Origin: an uncultured Eubacteriales bacterium
GTDB taxonomy: Bacteria; Bacillota; Clostridia; Lachnospirales; Lachnospiraceae
DNA: 51,990 nt
Reading direction: 5' to 3'
Assembly (NCBI GenBank): GCA_949299375.1
Contig: CASGAH010000003.1
Span: forward strand, 1-51,990
Position numbers and translations under genes: made by a program. Positions 8,340 to 17,527 of the stretch are shown piece after piece. Under the pieces are notes generated by a model. That model was not told where the DNA came from. It saw only the letters and a program-made list of their open reading frames with translations, and ran no database searches. Within the stretch, counting starts at the first letter, position 1; every line of letters starts with the position of its first letter.

Positions 8340-9542
8340 TTACTCAAGCCCGGAAATCTTCTTCACATATTCACTGATTTCCTTTAACATTTTGGACGGT
8401 TCATAGCCGTTGTCCCCATACAGGAACTGATGGAGCTGTCTTACGTTGTTCTCCACATTGATCGGAACAACCGGATACTCAATCGTAATGTCTCCTACCC
8501 AGTGGGCTCCGGATTTGTCAAAGGGATATCCGGTCTGATCGACAAGCGCAAATGATCTGGCGTTGATGATCATGTTCAGCAAATCTCCGTCGCTGATGCT
8601 GAGACGGACATTTTCTGTCACTTCCTGCATCATCGAGATGAGAAGCCCTACATTGCCCCGCTTGACTTCGTCCTGCGCTTTCTGAAGCAGCTGCGACATC
8701 ACTTCTCTCTGGCGGGCGGTTCTCTGGTAGTCGGAGTCGGAGTGGCGCACCCGGCAGTAGGCGACCGCCTGAACGCCGTCCAGCGTATAGTGACCCGGAA
8801 CCCAGATCTGATTGGAAGGAATGCCGGTCGATTCCACCGTCTCCGTGACAAGACTGTTGTAAAATCCCTTTGTGATAAACTCCTCTGTGATGTCCGCCTC
8901 AATGCCTCCCAGAAGGTTGATGCACTTTGCGACGGCAGCCCAGTTGACTACAACATAGTCGGTCAGATACAAGTCGAGATTCATATTCAGGGTGTTGATC
9001 GTGTCATAAACATCCCCGTAAAAGAGCGCACTGTTTGCTTTCTGGTATCCTCTTCCGTCTGCCATCTTCATATATGTGTCCCGGTATACCGACGCGAGTT
9101 TGATCTCATTTGTCTTCTTATTGATGCTGCAGACCATCATGACATCGCTTCGCACTTTCGATGTGAGACTTTCATTGTCTCTGGCATCGACGCCGACCAG
9201 AAGGATGTTCCAGTACTGATCCATCACATCGTTGTAATTAAAGACCGGACGGTTGCCCTGGTTTTGGTCATCGTCTTCTCCGTCGTCATCCGGGGAAACG
9301 GTTGCGTCGGCCTGCTGATCCGACTCTTCGGGGTCTTCCTGTACAACAAAGTCCGGGCGGTAGATCTTGTCCTGCTCCAGTGTTCCCTCCTGCTGCATCG
9401 CATTGATGGAAGAAATGACATAACAGCATCCCAGCAGCACGACGAGCAAAACCACTTCCGCTGCAATAATCAAAAGGTGACGGCGGCGGCTCTTTTTCTT
9501 CAAATATCTGGCATTTCTCTCTCTTTCTCTCAAAGAATCCAT
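8340..9542 (-). CDS. LytR-CpsA-Psr (LCP) family cell-wall glycopolymer ligase
   Basis: LCP enzymes move undecaprenyl-linked glycopolymers onto peptidoglycan at the outer membrane face. A basic N-terminus and one membrane helix (about residues 24-46) are followed by an acidic Asp/Glu linker (about 65-85) and the LCP domain, with family motifs LLVGVDARD, RSDVMMVCSINK, ASVYRDTYM and YCRVRHSDSDYQRTARQRE. The start is set at 9542, where GAGGAGG is 5-6 nt upstream; the open frame reaches 9596 but overlaps the gene before it. Length 400 residues. Being last in the surface-polysaccharide locus fits a role in anchoring that polymer. Confidence 0.9.
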   Translation of the reverse strand: MDSLRERERNARYLKKKSRRRHLLIIAAEVVLLVVLLGCCYVISSINAMQQEGTLEQDKIYRPDFVVQEDPEESDQQADATVSPDDDGEDDDQNQGNRPVFNYNDVMDQYWNILLVGVDARDNESLTSKVRSDVMMVCSINKKTNEIKLASVYRDTYMKMADGRGYQKANSALFYGDVYDTINTLNMNLDLYLTDYVVVNWAAVAKCINLLGGIEADITEEFITKGFYNSLVTETVESTGIPSNQIWVPGHYTLDGVQAVAYCRVRHSDSDYQRTARQREVMSQLLQKAQDEVKRGNVGLLISMMQEVTENVRLSISDGDLLNMIINARSFALVDQTGYPFDKSGAHWVGDITIEYPVVPINVENNVRQLHQFLYGDNGYEPSKMLKEISEYVKKISGLE

Positions 9543-9592
9543 TTTTCCTCCTCTATCCTTCCTGTTTTTGGCGGACCTGTCCGGACATTCCA

Positions 9593-10990
9593 TCAATACG
9601 CATTCTTGTTGATGAATCCCTTGAACAATGTCAGGAACAAAATCTTAATGTCAAATCCCACCGTCCAGTTTTCGATGTAGTACAAATCATATTCTATCCG
9701 CATCAGGATCGAAGTATCCCCCCGATATCCATTGACCTGCGCCCACCCGGTAATGCCCGGGCGAACCTGATGCTTTACCATATAGCGCGGAATCTCCTCC
9801 CGGAACTTCTCTACGAAGAAGGGGCGCTCCGGGCGCGGTCCCACAAGGCTCATATCCCCCTTCAAAACATTAAAAAACTGCGGAAGCTCATCGATGCTCG
9901 TGGCCCGGATGATCTTTCCGACTTTCGTCACCCTCGGATCCCCTTTCGTCGTCCACTTGCTGACTTCCTCAGACGGCTTCTGCACTTCCATCGAGCGGAA
10001 CTTGTACATCATAAACGGCCGGTTGTGCAAGCCAACCCGCTCCTGCTTGTAGATGAGCGGACCCGGAGACGTTGCCTTAATGGCAATGGCGACAATCGCC
10101 ATCACAGGGGAGAACAAAATAATGCACGCGATAGATCCCACAATGTCCATCGCCCTCTTAATCCAACGATTGAACAGGTCATTCAGCGGAACATAGCGGA
10201 TATGAATCACAGGAAGCCCGAGAAGGTCTTCTGTGTACGGCTTTGTCGGAATGATGTAGTGGTAATCCGGAATAAATTTCGTGTGGACGCCATTTTTCTC
10301 ACAGACGGCCACCAGACTTCCCAATTTGTCGAATTCTTTCAGATTCAGCGTGATAATGACTTCATCCAGACGGTTTAACTCCAGCAATTCCTCCAGATTG
10401 GCCAGCGTGCCGATCACAGAAACCCCGCGATAGGCATACCCCCACTCTCTGTTGTCATCCAGGATTCCGCGCAGCTGATACCCCCACTGCGGATTCTGAA
10501 CAACCCGGTCAATGAGGCACTCTGCCGCCCGGCTGTATCCGACAATCAAAATATGTTTCTGGTTCAGACCGCTTCTGCGGAAGCGGTACAGTACAAAGCG
10601 AAGCGCCTGCCGCTCCGCAATGATCATCACCGTGTTGATGATGGTATAGTAGTAGAGCAAATATCGGGAAAAATGAGTTCTGTGATTAAAGTAAAGTACC
10701 GCGATAATGATAAAAACGCCAAGGATGTTGGCTTTTACAACATTGGCTGCCTCCAAACGTCTTCCCATAACCCGTTTGGGCGCATACAAATGAAAAATCC
10801 AGTTTAAAACAAGATAGAGCGGTACAATCAGGAAAAGCGCTTGAAAATATCTCTGCGGCGTATAGGGCTGTACGCTTCTCCCCATAATATAAAACTGAAG
10901 TACATACGCGGCGGAATAGGACAGCACAATGACGATGGCATCCAATCCCACATGGAAAATGTTCAGTACTCTCTGATTATTTTTGATCAT
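9593..10990 (-). CDS. Undecaprenyl-phosphate sugar phosphotransferase (WcaJ/CpsE type)
   Basis: Starts repeat-unit assembly by loading a sugar-1-phosphate onto undecaprenyl phosphate. Four or five N-terminal membrane helices (about residues 10-120) precede a Rossmann-like region (around 140-240, HILIVGYSRAAE) and the C-terminal bacterial sugar transferase domain. Domain motifs visible are KATSPGPLIYKQERVG, YKFRSM, DELPQFFNVLKGDMSLVGPRP and RPGITGWAQVNGYRG. Start at ATG 10990 (MIKNNQRVLN) with AGGT upstream; 465 residues, the usual size. Its own promoter lies at 11080-11108. The sugar used cannot be told from the sequence. Confidence 0.9.
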   Translation of the reverse strand: MIKNNQRVLNIFHVGLDAIVIVLSYSAAYVLQFYIMGRSVQPYTPQRYFQALFLIVPLYLVLNWIFHLYAPKRVMGRRLEAANVVKANILGVFIIIAVLYFNHRTHFSRYLLYYYTIINTVMIIAERQALRFVLYRFRRSGLNQKHILIVGYSRAAECLIDRVVQNPQWGYQLRGILDDNREWGYAYRGVSVIGTLANLEELLELNRLDEVIITLNLKEFDKLGSLVAVCEKNGVHTKFIPDYHYIIPTKPYTEDLLGLPVIHIRYVPLNDLFNRWIKRAMDIVGSIACIILFSPVMAIVAIAIKATSPGPLIYKQERVGLHNRPFMMYKFRSMEVQKPSEEVSKWTTKGDPRVTKVGKIIRATSIDELPQFFNVLKGDMSLVGPRPERPFFVEKFREEIPRYMVKHQVRPGITGWAQVNGYRGDTSILMRIEYDLYYIENWTVGFDIKILFLTLFKGFINKNAY

Positions 10991-11079
10991 GTTACACCTG
11001 TCCGCGGCCAGAATTCTCTGTTGTATTTGCCCTGCCGAAACGCGGCACGGACAACCGGCCTTTCTCACTCTTGCCCTTT

Positions 11080-11108
11080 ATCATACATTATTTTTCCGGA
11101 AAGAGCAA
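11080..11108 (-). promoter_or_regulatory. Promoter for the sugar phosphotransferase-LCP transcript
   Basis: On the minus strand TTGCTC (11103-11108) and TATGAT (11080-11085) are separated by 17 bp, about 90 bp upstream of the sugar phosphotransferase start. This suggests that the last two genes of the locus can be transcribed separately. Confidence 0.5.
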
Positions 11109-11145
11109 CCCCGAGAATATGAAATTTTGAATAAAAAAGCGTGGT

Positions 11146-12138
11146 TCACCCGGAGATTCTTTTTTGAATCTGTCTTTTTGCAAACTCCCAGACATAAACG
11201 GCCATATTACACCACAGTTCCAGTTCAATCTTCCAGTACAGACACCGTTTTTTCTTGTCATATGGAACTCTTCGACACTGTCTGCGGGTGGCAATCCCCT
11301 CTTTGATCCCCTCCACATACGCTTTTCCAAACCCGATCCGCTGAAAAAACAGCCATTTCACCCACATTCCGCCTGCCAGGGGAAGCGCGTTGAGCGCCAG
11401 CTGCCAGTTGGGCATATTTTTGTAGTTGAGGTAGATGTTGTTGCGCGAGGAAAGTTTTACTTTAAAGTCGTTGTATTTGGAACCGCTCGTCCCGCTTCCC
11501 ACATGATACACGACTGCCTTCGGGCAGTACAAGTTTTCATATCCCGCAAGTCTTGCCCGATAGCCAATATCAATGTCCTCCAGGTAGGCAAAATGAAGTT
11601 CGTCGAACACGCCGATCTCCTCAAACACGCGCGTCCGATAGATGGCAGCGCCTGCGCAGGCGGAAAAAACCCGTCTGCAGCGGTTATAGGCCGAGACGGG
11701 AGCGCCGACGCCTCTCTGAAACGCCCAGCCTGCCGCGCAGTATAAGTCACCCGCATCGTCCATGCGGTCGTGGTCATGAAATTGAATCATCTTGCTGCTT
11801 ACGGAAAACGCTTTCGGGCACTGTTCGATCGCATGCACAAGCGCCTGCACAAATCCCGGAGCGGCTTCTGTGTCATTGTTGAGCAAGAGAACGTAGGGCG
11901 TTTTTGCAGCTCGGATTCCGACATTGACGCCTCCGGCAAAGCCCAGATTTGTTTCCATCACCATCACATTGACTTGCGGGTAAAACGTTCTCAGCCATGC
12001 AACGCTGCCGTCCGTGGAGGCATTGTCAATGACCAGCACTTCAAAATCCCGGTACGTCTGTCTGGCAAGCGCCTCCAGGCACGGTCCCAGAAAGTGCTTT
12101 CCGTTGTAATTTGGAATGACAACTGTAACTTTCTTCAT
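11146..12138 (-). CDS. Family 2 glycosyltransferase (WbbL/rhamnosyltransferase-like)
   Basis: Cytoplasmic GT-A enzyme that adds a sugar to the growing polysaccharide. The N-terminus VTVVIPNYNGKHFLGPCLEA, the acceptor-side NNDTEAAPGF and the later AGAAIYRTRVFEEIGVFDE with YLEDIDIGYRARLAGY are typical of the WbbL-like GT2 group, in which NNDT serves as the DXD-type metal site and ED as the base region. Start placed at ATG 12138 (MKKVTVVIP) with AAGGGA upstream; the upstream frame extension is poor protein. Length 330 residues. It lies 19 bp after the Wzt gene. Rhamnose is a reasonable donor given rfbC nearby, but this is inference. Confidence 0.85.
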   Translation of the reverse strand: MKKVTVVIPNYNGKHFLGPCLEALARQTYRDFEVLVIDNASTDGSVAWLRTFYPQVNVMVMETNLGFAGGVNVGIRAAKTPYVLLLNNDTEAAPGFVQALVHAIEQCPKAFSVSSKMIQFHDHDRMDDAGDLYCAAGWAFQRGVGAPVSAYNRCRRVFSACAGAAIYRTRVFEEIGVFDELHFAYLEDIDIGYRARLAGYENLYCPKAVVYHVGSGTSGSKYNDFKVKLSSRNNIYLNYKNMPNWQLALNALPLAGGMWVKWLFFQRIGFGKAYVEGIKEGIATRRQCRRVPYDKKKRCLYWKIELELWCNMAVYVWEFAKRQIQKRISG

Positions 12139-12157
12139 TCTTTTTTCCCTTCCCGGT

Positions 12158-12901
12158 TTAAATCCGATAGGCATCGCACACTTTGGCCGTCTCGCCTTCC
12201 AGATGGACGACCCCGGACTCCAGCCAGACAACACGATTGCACATTTCCCGAATCTGATCCATATTGTGCGATACAAACAGCACCGTAGTTCCTCCGCTCA
12301 TCAGCTCCATCATGCGGGCACGGCTTTTCCGCTGGAAATTTTCATCTCCGACCGCCAGAATCTCATCCACAATCAAAATCTCCGGATTGACGACGGTAGC
12401 GATGGAGAAAGCCAGCCGCATCAGCATTCCGGAGGAATAATTCCGAATCGGCATTTCGATGAATTCTCCCAGCTCCGAGAAAGCCAATATCTCATCGTAT
12501 TTTCCCATCAGAAACTCTTTGGAATATCCGAGGATCGCCCCGTTTAGAAAAATATTTTCCCGTCCGGTAAGGTCATAGTCGAATCCGGATCCGAGCTCCA
12601 GCATCGGCACAATGTTTCCTCCCCGCTTAACGGTTCCGCAGGTCGGCTTTAAAATCCCCGATATGATCTTTAAAATGGTGCTTTTTCCCGCGCCGTTGCG
12701 CCCGATGATTCCGACGACTTCTCCCCGGTGTACCTGAAAACTCACATCCTTCAAAGCCCAGAATTCATTGTATTTTAGCTTTCCCCGCAGCATCTGCGTT
12801 ACCATCTCCTTGATGCTGCTGATGCGGTCATTGCTCATGCGAAACTGCATCCCTACGTGTTCCACCGAGATGATCACTTCTTGTTCCTGTTTGTTTTCCA
12901 T
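12158..12901 (-). CDS. Polysaccharide ABC exporter, ATP-binding subunit (Wzt/TagH type)
   Basis: Powers export of a lipid-linked polysaccharide with the permease encoded just upstream. Walker A GRNGAGKST (about residues 67-75), the family loop ELGSGFDYDLTGRENIFLNG, signature YSSGMLMRLAFS, Walker B ILIVDEILAVGD and the switch His in VSHNM are all present. At 247 residues it lacks the extra C-terminal sugar-binding domain found in some Wzt proteins, so export probably does not depend on terminal modification. The WALKDVSF insertion typical of Wzt/TagH is present. Confidence 0.92.
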   Translation of the reverse strand: MENKQEQEVIISVEHVGMQFRMSNDRISSIKEMVTQMLRGKLKYNEFWALKDVSFQVHRGEVVGIIGRNGAGKSTILKIISGILKPTCGTVKRGGNIVPMLELGSGFDYDLTGRENIFLNGAILGYSKEFLMGKYDEILAFSELGEFIEMPIRNYSSGMLMRLAFSIATVVNPEILIVDEILAVGDENFQRKSRARMMELMSGGTTVLFVSHNMDQIREMCNRVVWLESGVVHLEGETAKVCDAYRI

Positions 12902-12937
12902 AGTTCCTCCAACCTGTGATCGGCTCTTTCCTGCCGC

Positions 12938-13966
12938 TTAAATATACAGTACGAATTTATCCTGCGTTTTCCGGAAAACCGCGATTCCGGCAAGCATCGA
13001 CACCGCCGCCCAGGCAAAACAGATTCCATACTCGCTCAGTGCCGGGGAGCATCCGTTGATGAGAATATCCCGGACAAAATTGACGTAGTGTGTCAGCGGG
13101 TTGATGTTTACGACGGCCAGCGCAATGTTCCCCAGACGGCTCCCGGTCTGCAGCATACTCACCGGATAAATGATCGGGGTTGCATACATCCACATCGTCG
13201 TGAGCACGCCCCACAAAAACTCGATGTCATGAAAAAACACCATCAGACTGGAGACAATAAAAGCGATTCCCATGATAAAAAACAAAAACATCACAAGTAC
13301 AATCGGAAGAAGCAAAATCGACGGCTTCAGATACAGATTGTTGAACAAGCCATATACGACCGTCACGAGAATCAGCGGGACAAGCGAGAGAATGACATTC
13401 AGGCTGGCTGACATCACCTTTGTGATCGGATAAATGTATTTCGGCACATATACTTTCGTAATCAGCGTGGCATTCGAGGTGATGGCCCGCATGGCCTGTG
13501 TCGTACAGTCGTTAAACCCGTTGAACATCACGATACCGGCCAAAAGATAGATGGCATAATGCTTCATGTCCGATCCCCGAAAGAAAAAGTTGGCGAAGAC
13601 AACATATTGCACGACCATCATCATCAGAGGGTTCAGAAAGCTCCAGAATACGCCGAGAATCGATCTCTTATACTTGACTTTGAAATCTCTGCTTACAAGC
13701 TGCTCAATCAAAAATTCGTATTTCGATGCCGTATGAATGAGCGAGAGTCCCCAGCAGGTCTTTCCCCGCTTTTCATAATGAACCAGTTTTGCCCCATAGC
13801 CGGCAATCACTCCCCCTACCGCCAAAAAAAGGACCGAGTAGATGGAAGCGATTCGGGATTGCCGGATCGCCTCCCAGGCAATGAGGGAAAAGATCGCGCC
13901 GTAAACGAGATATCCGGCACACACAGCCCACACAATTTTTTGCAGATTATATTTGTGTTTGTTCAT
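12938..13966 (-). CDS. Polysaccharide ABC exporter, membrane subunit (Wzm/TagG type)
   Basis: Forms the export channel with the Wzt-type ATPase. The C-terminal two thirds match the ABC-2 polysaccharide permease family: LVSRDFKVKYKRSILGVFWSF (amphipathic gate segment), then six helices, with NPLTHYVNFVRDILINGC near the end. The N-terminal 70 residues add two more helices not found in all members. Start at ATG 13966 (MNKHKYNLQK) with AAGGGG 10 nt upstream; length 342. Located between rfbC and the ATPase gene, all on the same strand. Confidence 0.9.
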   Translation of the reverse strand: MNKHKYNLQKIVWAVCAGYLVYGAIFSLIAWEAIRQSRIASIYSVLFLAVGGVIAGYGAKLVHYEKRGKTCWGLSLIHTASKYEFLIEQLVSRDFKVKYKRSILGVFWSFLNPLMMMVVQYVVFANFFFRGSDMKHYAIYLLAGIVMFNGFNDCTTQAMRAITSNATLITKVYVPKYIYPITKVMSASLNVILSLVPLILVTVVYGLFNNLYLKPSILLLPIVLVMFLFFIMGIAFIVSSLMVFFHDIEFLWGVLTTMWMYATPIIYPVSMLQTGSRLGNIALAVVNINPLTHYVNFVRDILINGCSPALSEYGICFAWAAVSMLAGIAVFRKTQDKFVLYI

Positions 13967-14051
13967 GACACAAATTCCCCTTTTCATCAAATCATCAAAT
14001 TTTCACTGCGCGGTTGCTCTTCCTCCCGCATTCGTTTCTCCCGGCGCCGCC

Positions 14052-14609
14052 TCAGCGGAACTGAAACGTATCTTTTAATCCAAGCCACTTCTTATCTTTC
14101 TCTGACAGGAGCGGCACCTGTCCCTCCTCCAGCGGCCATTCGATTCCAATCTCCGGGTCTGACCAGAGCATTCCCCCCTCATCTCCCGGGTGATAGAAGT
14201 CGGTGCATTTGTAGCAGAACTCTGCCACATCGGACAGCACGAGGAATCCGTGTGCAAATCCCTCCGGAATGTAGAACTGTTTTTTGTTCTCCTCGGTCAG
14301 CTCAACACCGTACCACTTTCCGTATGTCTTCGAGTCGGCGCGCAGGTCCACTGCAACATCAAACACCGCTCCCTTTACGACACGCACGAGCTTGCCCTGA
14401 GGAAACTGCTTCTGGAAATGAAGTCCCCGCAGCACGCCTTTGGAAGAGCAGGACTGGTTGTCCTGGACGAAAACCATGTCCAGTCCTTCCGCCTTGAAAT
14501 CATTGTAGTTGTACGTCTCCATGAAATATCCTCTGGCATCCTGAAACACCGTAGGTTCGATGACACACAGCCCTTCAATCTCACATCTTGTCACTTTAAT
14601 CTTTCCCAT
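14052..14609 (-). CDS. rfbC: dTDP-4-dehydrorhamnose 3,5-epimerase
   Basis: Third step of dTDP-L-rhamnose synthesis. The 185-residue cupin carries DARGYFMETYN, the catalytic-His motif GVLRGLHFQ, GAVFDVAVDLR, PEGFAHGFLVLSD and the C-terminal region typical of RmlC. GGAGG is placed well for the ATG at 14609. RfbA, RfbB and RfbD are not in this window, so the rest of the pathway must be encoded elsewhere. Its presence suggests that the locus makes a rhamnose-containing cell-wall polymer. Confidence 0.94.
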   Translation of the reverse strand: MGKIKVTRCEIEGLCVIEPTVFQDARGYFMETYNYNDFKAEGLDMVFVQDNQSCSSKGVLRGLHFQKQFPQGKLVRVVKGAVFDVAVDLRADSKTYGKWYGVELTEENKKQFYIPEGFAHGFLVLSDVAEFCYKCTDFYHPGDEGGMLWSDPEIGIEWPLEEGQVPLLSEKDKKWLGLKDTFQFR

Positions 14610-14670
14610 AATGAAACCTCCATTTGATTATATTCTTCTGCGTGACCCTAGATGGCTTCCCTGAAATGCC

Positions 14671-14702
14671 GGATGCCGCGGATCGCTCCGCAAGATGCAT
14701 CC
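14671..14702 (-). other. Two-tier hairpin in the leader of rfbC
   Basis: GGATGC (14671-14676) pairs with GCATCC (14697-14702) and encloses a second stem GCGGA/TCCGC (14678-14682 and 14687-14691) with a 4-nt loop. It lies in the 166 bp between the upstream glycosyltransferase and rfbC. No T run follows, so it is not a classical terminator; it may be an mRNA processing or stability element. Confidence 0.35.
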
Positions 14703-14775
14703 ATATCATCCTCCGATCACACGTTTTGTTCTTGTATCTATTTTGCCTGCACAGACGCTTTGCTGCGGCCTGCTC

Positions 14776-15723
14776 TCAGGGGGTGTCCCTCCAATAATTT
14801 TGATTCATCGAACACATGCGTACCAGTCTCTTCGGCAGCATCCGGTAACGCTTTCCGAGAAGATATCCCGCATATTTGCAGGCACTGATATAGCCGAGTT
14901 CCCCAATCCGCCACCACTGTTTTTTCTCTGCCAGGATGGAGACCGTTTTCTTGACAAGCCGGATCCCCTCCTTTTCCGAGGGAACATCCGCGAATATGTG
15001 CGGATTGTCCGCCTGCGATACCGCAAGATCAAAGTTTCTTCGAAATTGCTGCAGCCCGCTGTAGTGGTGCGAGTGATACACCTGAACAGACGCCTCATAG
15101 CGGATCGTATAACCGGCCTTGATGATGGAGGCAGCAAAAATCATGTCCTCGTTGAAAATGGTTCTTGTCGGGAATCCTCCGAGTTTCCAGTAAATGTCCC
15201 GCCGGTACGCCGCACACACGTTGGAGCAGAAATAGGTCTTGATTCCGAGCCGTTTTAAATCGGCCATCGTCTGGCTGCGGCTCTCCTGCGGATAGTTAAA
15301 CTGACGGGTGATCTGTTCCAGAACACTGTCCGTCGGACTTGCCAGCTGTCTGCCGTAGACCGCGGCAACCGATTTCTCCTGAAAGGCTTTCACAAAATTT
15401 TCAATCAGATATCGGTCTTTGGGAACGGCATCCTGTGTCAGAAAGACAACGAGATCGCTGTCCGACATCGTCACGCCCCGGTGCCGCGTTCCTCCGTGAT
15501 CGAATTCCCGGGGCTCGATGTGCGTAAGAGACAGATTTGACGGCTGCAGGCCATCCGCCGGATAAAATTCCTTCCCGGTATTGATGACAATCAGGCGCTG
15601 AATCGGGTACGTCTGCTCCGCAAGTTTCGCCAAAAGCTGCTGATAACGATGTCCCGGCTTGTACGAAGGAATTATTACATCTACTGAATATTCTATCATT
15701 TCTCTTTGACCTGCTTTCTTCAT
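14776..15723 (-). CDS. Family 2 glycosyltransferase, probable rhamnosyltransferase
   Basis: GT-A glycosyltransferase of 315 residues. VDVIIPSYKPGHRYQQLLAK opens the nucleotide-binding fold, EFDHGGTRHRG is the characteristic motif of rhamnosyltransferases such as RgpB, TQDAVPKD supplies the DXD-like site, and FNEDMIFAASIIKAGY is the catalytic ED region. A Met9 start (15699) is an alternative, since neither ATG has a strong ribosome site. It is the first gene after the Wzy-like polymerase gene, with its own weak promoter-like sequence upstream. Confidence 0.85.
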   Translation of the reverse strand: MKKAGQREMIEYSVDVIIPSYKPGHRYQQLLAKLAEQTYPIQRLIVINTGKEFYPADGLQPSNLSLTHIEPREFDHGGTRHRGVTMSDSDLVVFLTQDAVPKDRYLIENFVKAFQEKSVAAVYGRQLASPTDSVLEQITRQFNYPQESRSQTMADLKRLGIKTYFCSNVCAAYRRDIYWKLGGFPTRTIFNEDMIFAASIIKAGYTIRYEASVQVYHSHHYSGLQQFRRNFDLAVSQADNPHIFADVPSEKEGIRLVKKTVSILAEKKQWWRIGELGYISACKYAGYLLGKRYRMLPKRLVRMCSMNQNYWRDTP

Positions 15724-15741
15724 TTGCTTAACTAAAAGCTA

Positions 15742-15770
15742 AGCTTACCATATCACTCCAAAAATGTAAA
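15742..15770 (-). promoter_or_regulatory. Possible promoter upstream of the rhamnosyltransferase gene
   Basis: On the minus strand TTTACA (15765-15770) lies 17 bp from TAAGCT (15742-15747), a -10 box that matches only in part. The polymerase gene ends at 15812. Confidence 0.35.
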
Positions 15771-15811
15771 GGGAAAACATCGTCTTTTTTTCTGAAAAAA
15801 ATGCAGATGTC

Positions 15812-17176
15812 TCAGATCGCACGCCGCCATCTCCTCTTCTCTCCTGTCGGCCATATCATGTACACGTACATCAAAAATGTCAGCGCAAACCAGAACCAGG
15901 TCGTCGGAATGCTGTACCAGGTCGAAAAGAAGGACAGAATCTGGTACATGGCGATCTGCGCATACAGGAGAAAACGGATCGGCGTCGTTCCGCTCTGCAC
16001 AATCCGCGCAGCCGCAGCGCATCCGATTCCAAGCAGCGCGCCAAAGAGCGCAACCCCGGGTATGCCAAAATCGTAGTAGGCATCGTAAAGAATCGTCAGT
16101 GTGTTCAGCTGCGGGATGACAACATAAATCGGGTATGCCGTCAGATGCGGGAAAATGAATTTCAGTCCCGTCAGGGCAAACAGCGGAAACAGCATCCGCA
16201 TTCCCATCGAATGCGCGAGAGACTGCTCTTGCATCGTCGCCACAAGACAATTGAAATTCTCAAAATTGTTTGCGATGTACATATAAAGATATTGAAAAAA
16301 CATCGGGGTGTCCAGATTCTTCATATCAAAGACGCCGTTTAAATACCCCGGCTCGTAGTTTCTGCGGTACACCATAAAGACGAAGACGAGTACGCAGACG
16401 CCCCCGATCAGCGCAGCGGCACACAGCATTTTCTTCCAGTTGATTTTCGGCGCGTGGAGCAGGAAAATAATGACCGGAAGCATTATGGTGAGCGCAAACT
16501 GGAGTTTTGAGACGCACATGATCGCAATCGACAGCGCCGCCGCATTGAGGAGGACAAGCGTTTTCCACTGCCGCTCAAGTCCCTGCGGGCGTCTGAGAAT
16601 GTAAATCAGCGTGAGCGGATGGACCATCATACAGCTAAACGTAAAGTAGTGGATTCCTGTTATGTGAAACGTATTGTAGGCATGTGTCTCCTTCGAAAAA
16701 ATCGGGATGTATCCCATCAAAATCGCCTCCACAAGAAAGCACACCAGCGAGACAACGGCGATGATCCAGATGCAGCGATAGAGCCGGACATCCATCGTTT
16801 CGTCCTCCGCTTTGGGAAGGCTCCACGTTCTATGGCGATTTCCCTTCTTTGCGCGCATCCAGCGCAGGCTCCCCCCGTAGAACCAGACGAAACAAAGATA
16901 AAACAGTCCGAAGCTGAGCCACGTTTCCGTCTCCCAGTCCGTCTGCCAATTGCTCAGCTGAAACGCCGTCACACCGATCCCGCCGACCCAAAACAGCGAG
17001 AGCAGCGCCCTTAAATCGACCAGACTGCACTCGTCCCAGTAAAAACACCCGTACAAAATAACTGCCGTACACAAAAGCAAGAGGCCGGCAGCCACATGCT
17101 GTCCGCCTCTGCTTAGTGTAACCGCGGTCAAATAACTGACAATGAAACCTACGCTGATGTATGCTTCTTTTTTCAC
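15812..17176 (-). CDS. Oligosaccharide repeat-unit polymerase / O-antigen polymerase-like membrane protein
   Basis: A 454-residue protein with about 10-12 predicted helices and one large loop in the second half (GYLNGVFDMKNLDTPMFFQY), the layout of Wzy-type polymerases. It would join repeat units on the outer membrane face. Short hydrophilic loops hold Arg-rich stretches (RRNYEPG, RRPQGLERQW). The start is a GTG at 17176 with GGGGG 5 nt upstream. The family is poorly conserved, so the call rests on topology and neighbours. HPr is encoded 9 bp upstream on the same strand. Confidence 0.7.
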   Translation of the reverse strand: MKKEAYISVGFIVSYLTAVTLSRGGQHVAAGLLLLCTAVILYGCFYWDECSLVDLRALLSLFWVGGIGVTAFQLSNWQTDWETETWLSFGLFYLCFVWFYGGSLRWMRAKKGNRHRTWSLPKAEDETMDVRLYRCIWIIAVVSLVCFLVEAILMGYIPIFSKETHAYNTFHITGIHYFTFSCMMVHPLTLIYILRRPQGLERQWKTLVLLNAAALSIAIMCVSKLQFALTIMLPVIIFLLHAPKINWKKMLCAAALIGGVCVLVFVFMVYRRNYEPGYLNGVFDMKNLDTPMFFQYLYMYIANNFENFNCLVATMQEQSLAHSMGMRMLFPLFALTGLKFIFPHLTAYPIYVVIPQLNTLTILYDAYYDFGIPGVALFGALLGIGCAAAARIVQSGTTPIRFLLYAQIAMYQILSFFSTWYSIPTTWFWFALTFLMYVYMIWPTGEKRRWRRAI

Positions 17177-17185
17177 AGTTCCCCC

Positions 17186-17449
17186 TTATTCTCCCAAACC
17201 ACTTTCAATTTCCGCTACAACAGCCTTCAATGCCTCCTCCTCGTCCGAACCCTCGCAGACAAGGGTAATTTCATCTCCGCATTTCACACATGCCCCGAGG
17301 ACGCTAAGGACGCTTTTCGCGTTTGCTGTCGTCGTCTTATACGTGAACGTGACAGAAGATTTGAATTTCATTGCGGTTCTGCAAAGAAGCCCCGCAGGTC
17401 TTAAATGAAGCCCCGTTGGATTTGTTACCTGAATTTTTTGACTTACCAT
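17186..17449 (-). CDS. ptsH: HPr family phosphocarrier protein
   Basis: Phosphate carrier of the PTS. With the start at ATG 17449 (MVSQKIQVTN) the active-site His falls exactly at position 15 (TGLHLRPAG) and the HPr-kinase target Ser exactly at 46 (NAKSVLSVLG). Both are normal, so this is an HPr rather than Crh, which lacks the His. AAGGAAGGA precedes this ATG by a proper distance, whereas the ATG two codons earlier is too close. Length 87. No enzyme I gene is near. Its place after cdaA-cdaR and before a polymerase suggests a regulatory or housekeeping copy. Confidence 0.92.
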   Translation of the reverse strand: MVSQKIQVTNPTGLHLRPAGLLCRTAMKFKSSVTFTYKTTTANAKSVLSVLGACVKCGDEITLVCEGSDEEEALKAVVAEIESGLGE

Positions 17450-17527
17450 AATCATTCCTTCCTTTCCTGATACATCTTATTTTTGTATATATTTACATTG
17501 TGATAAAAGGTATTTTGATCCTAGATA

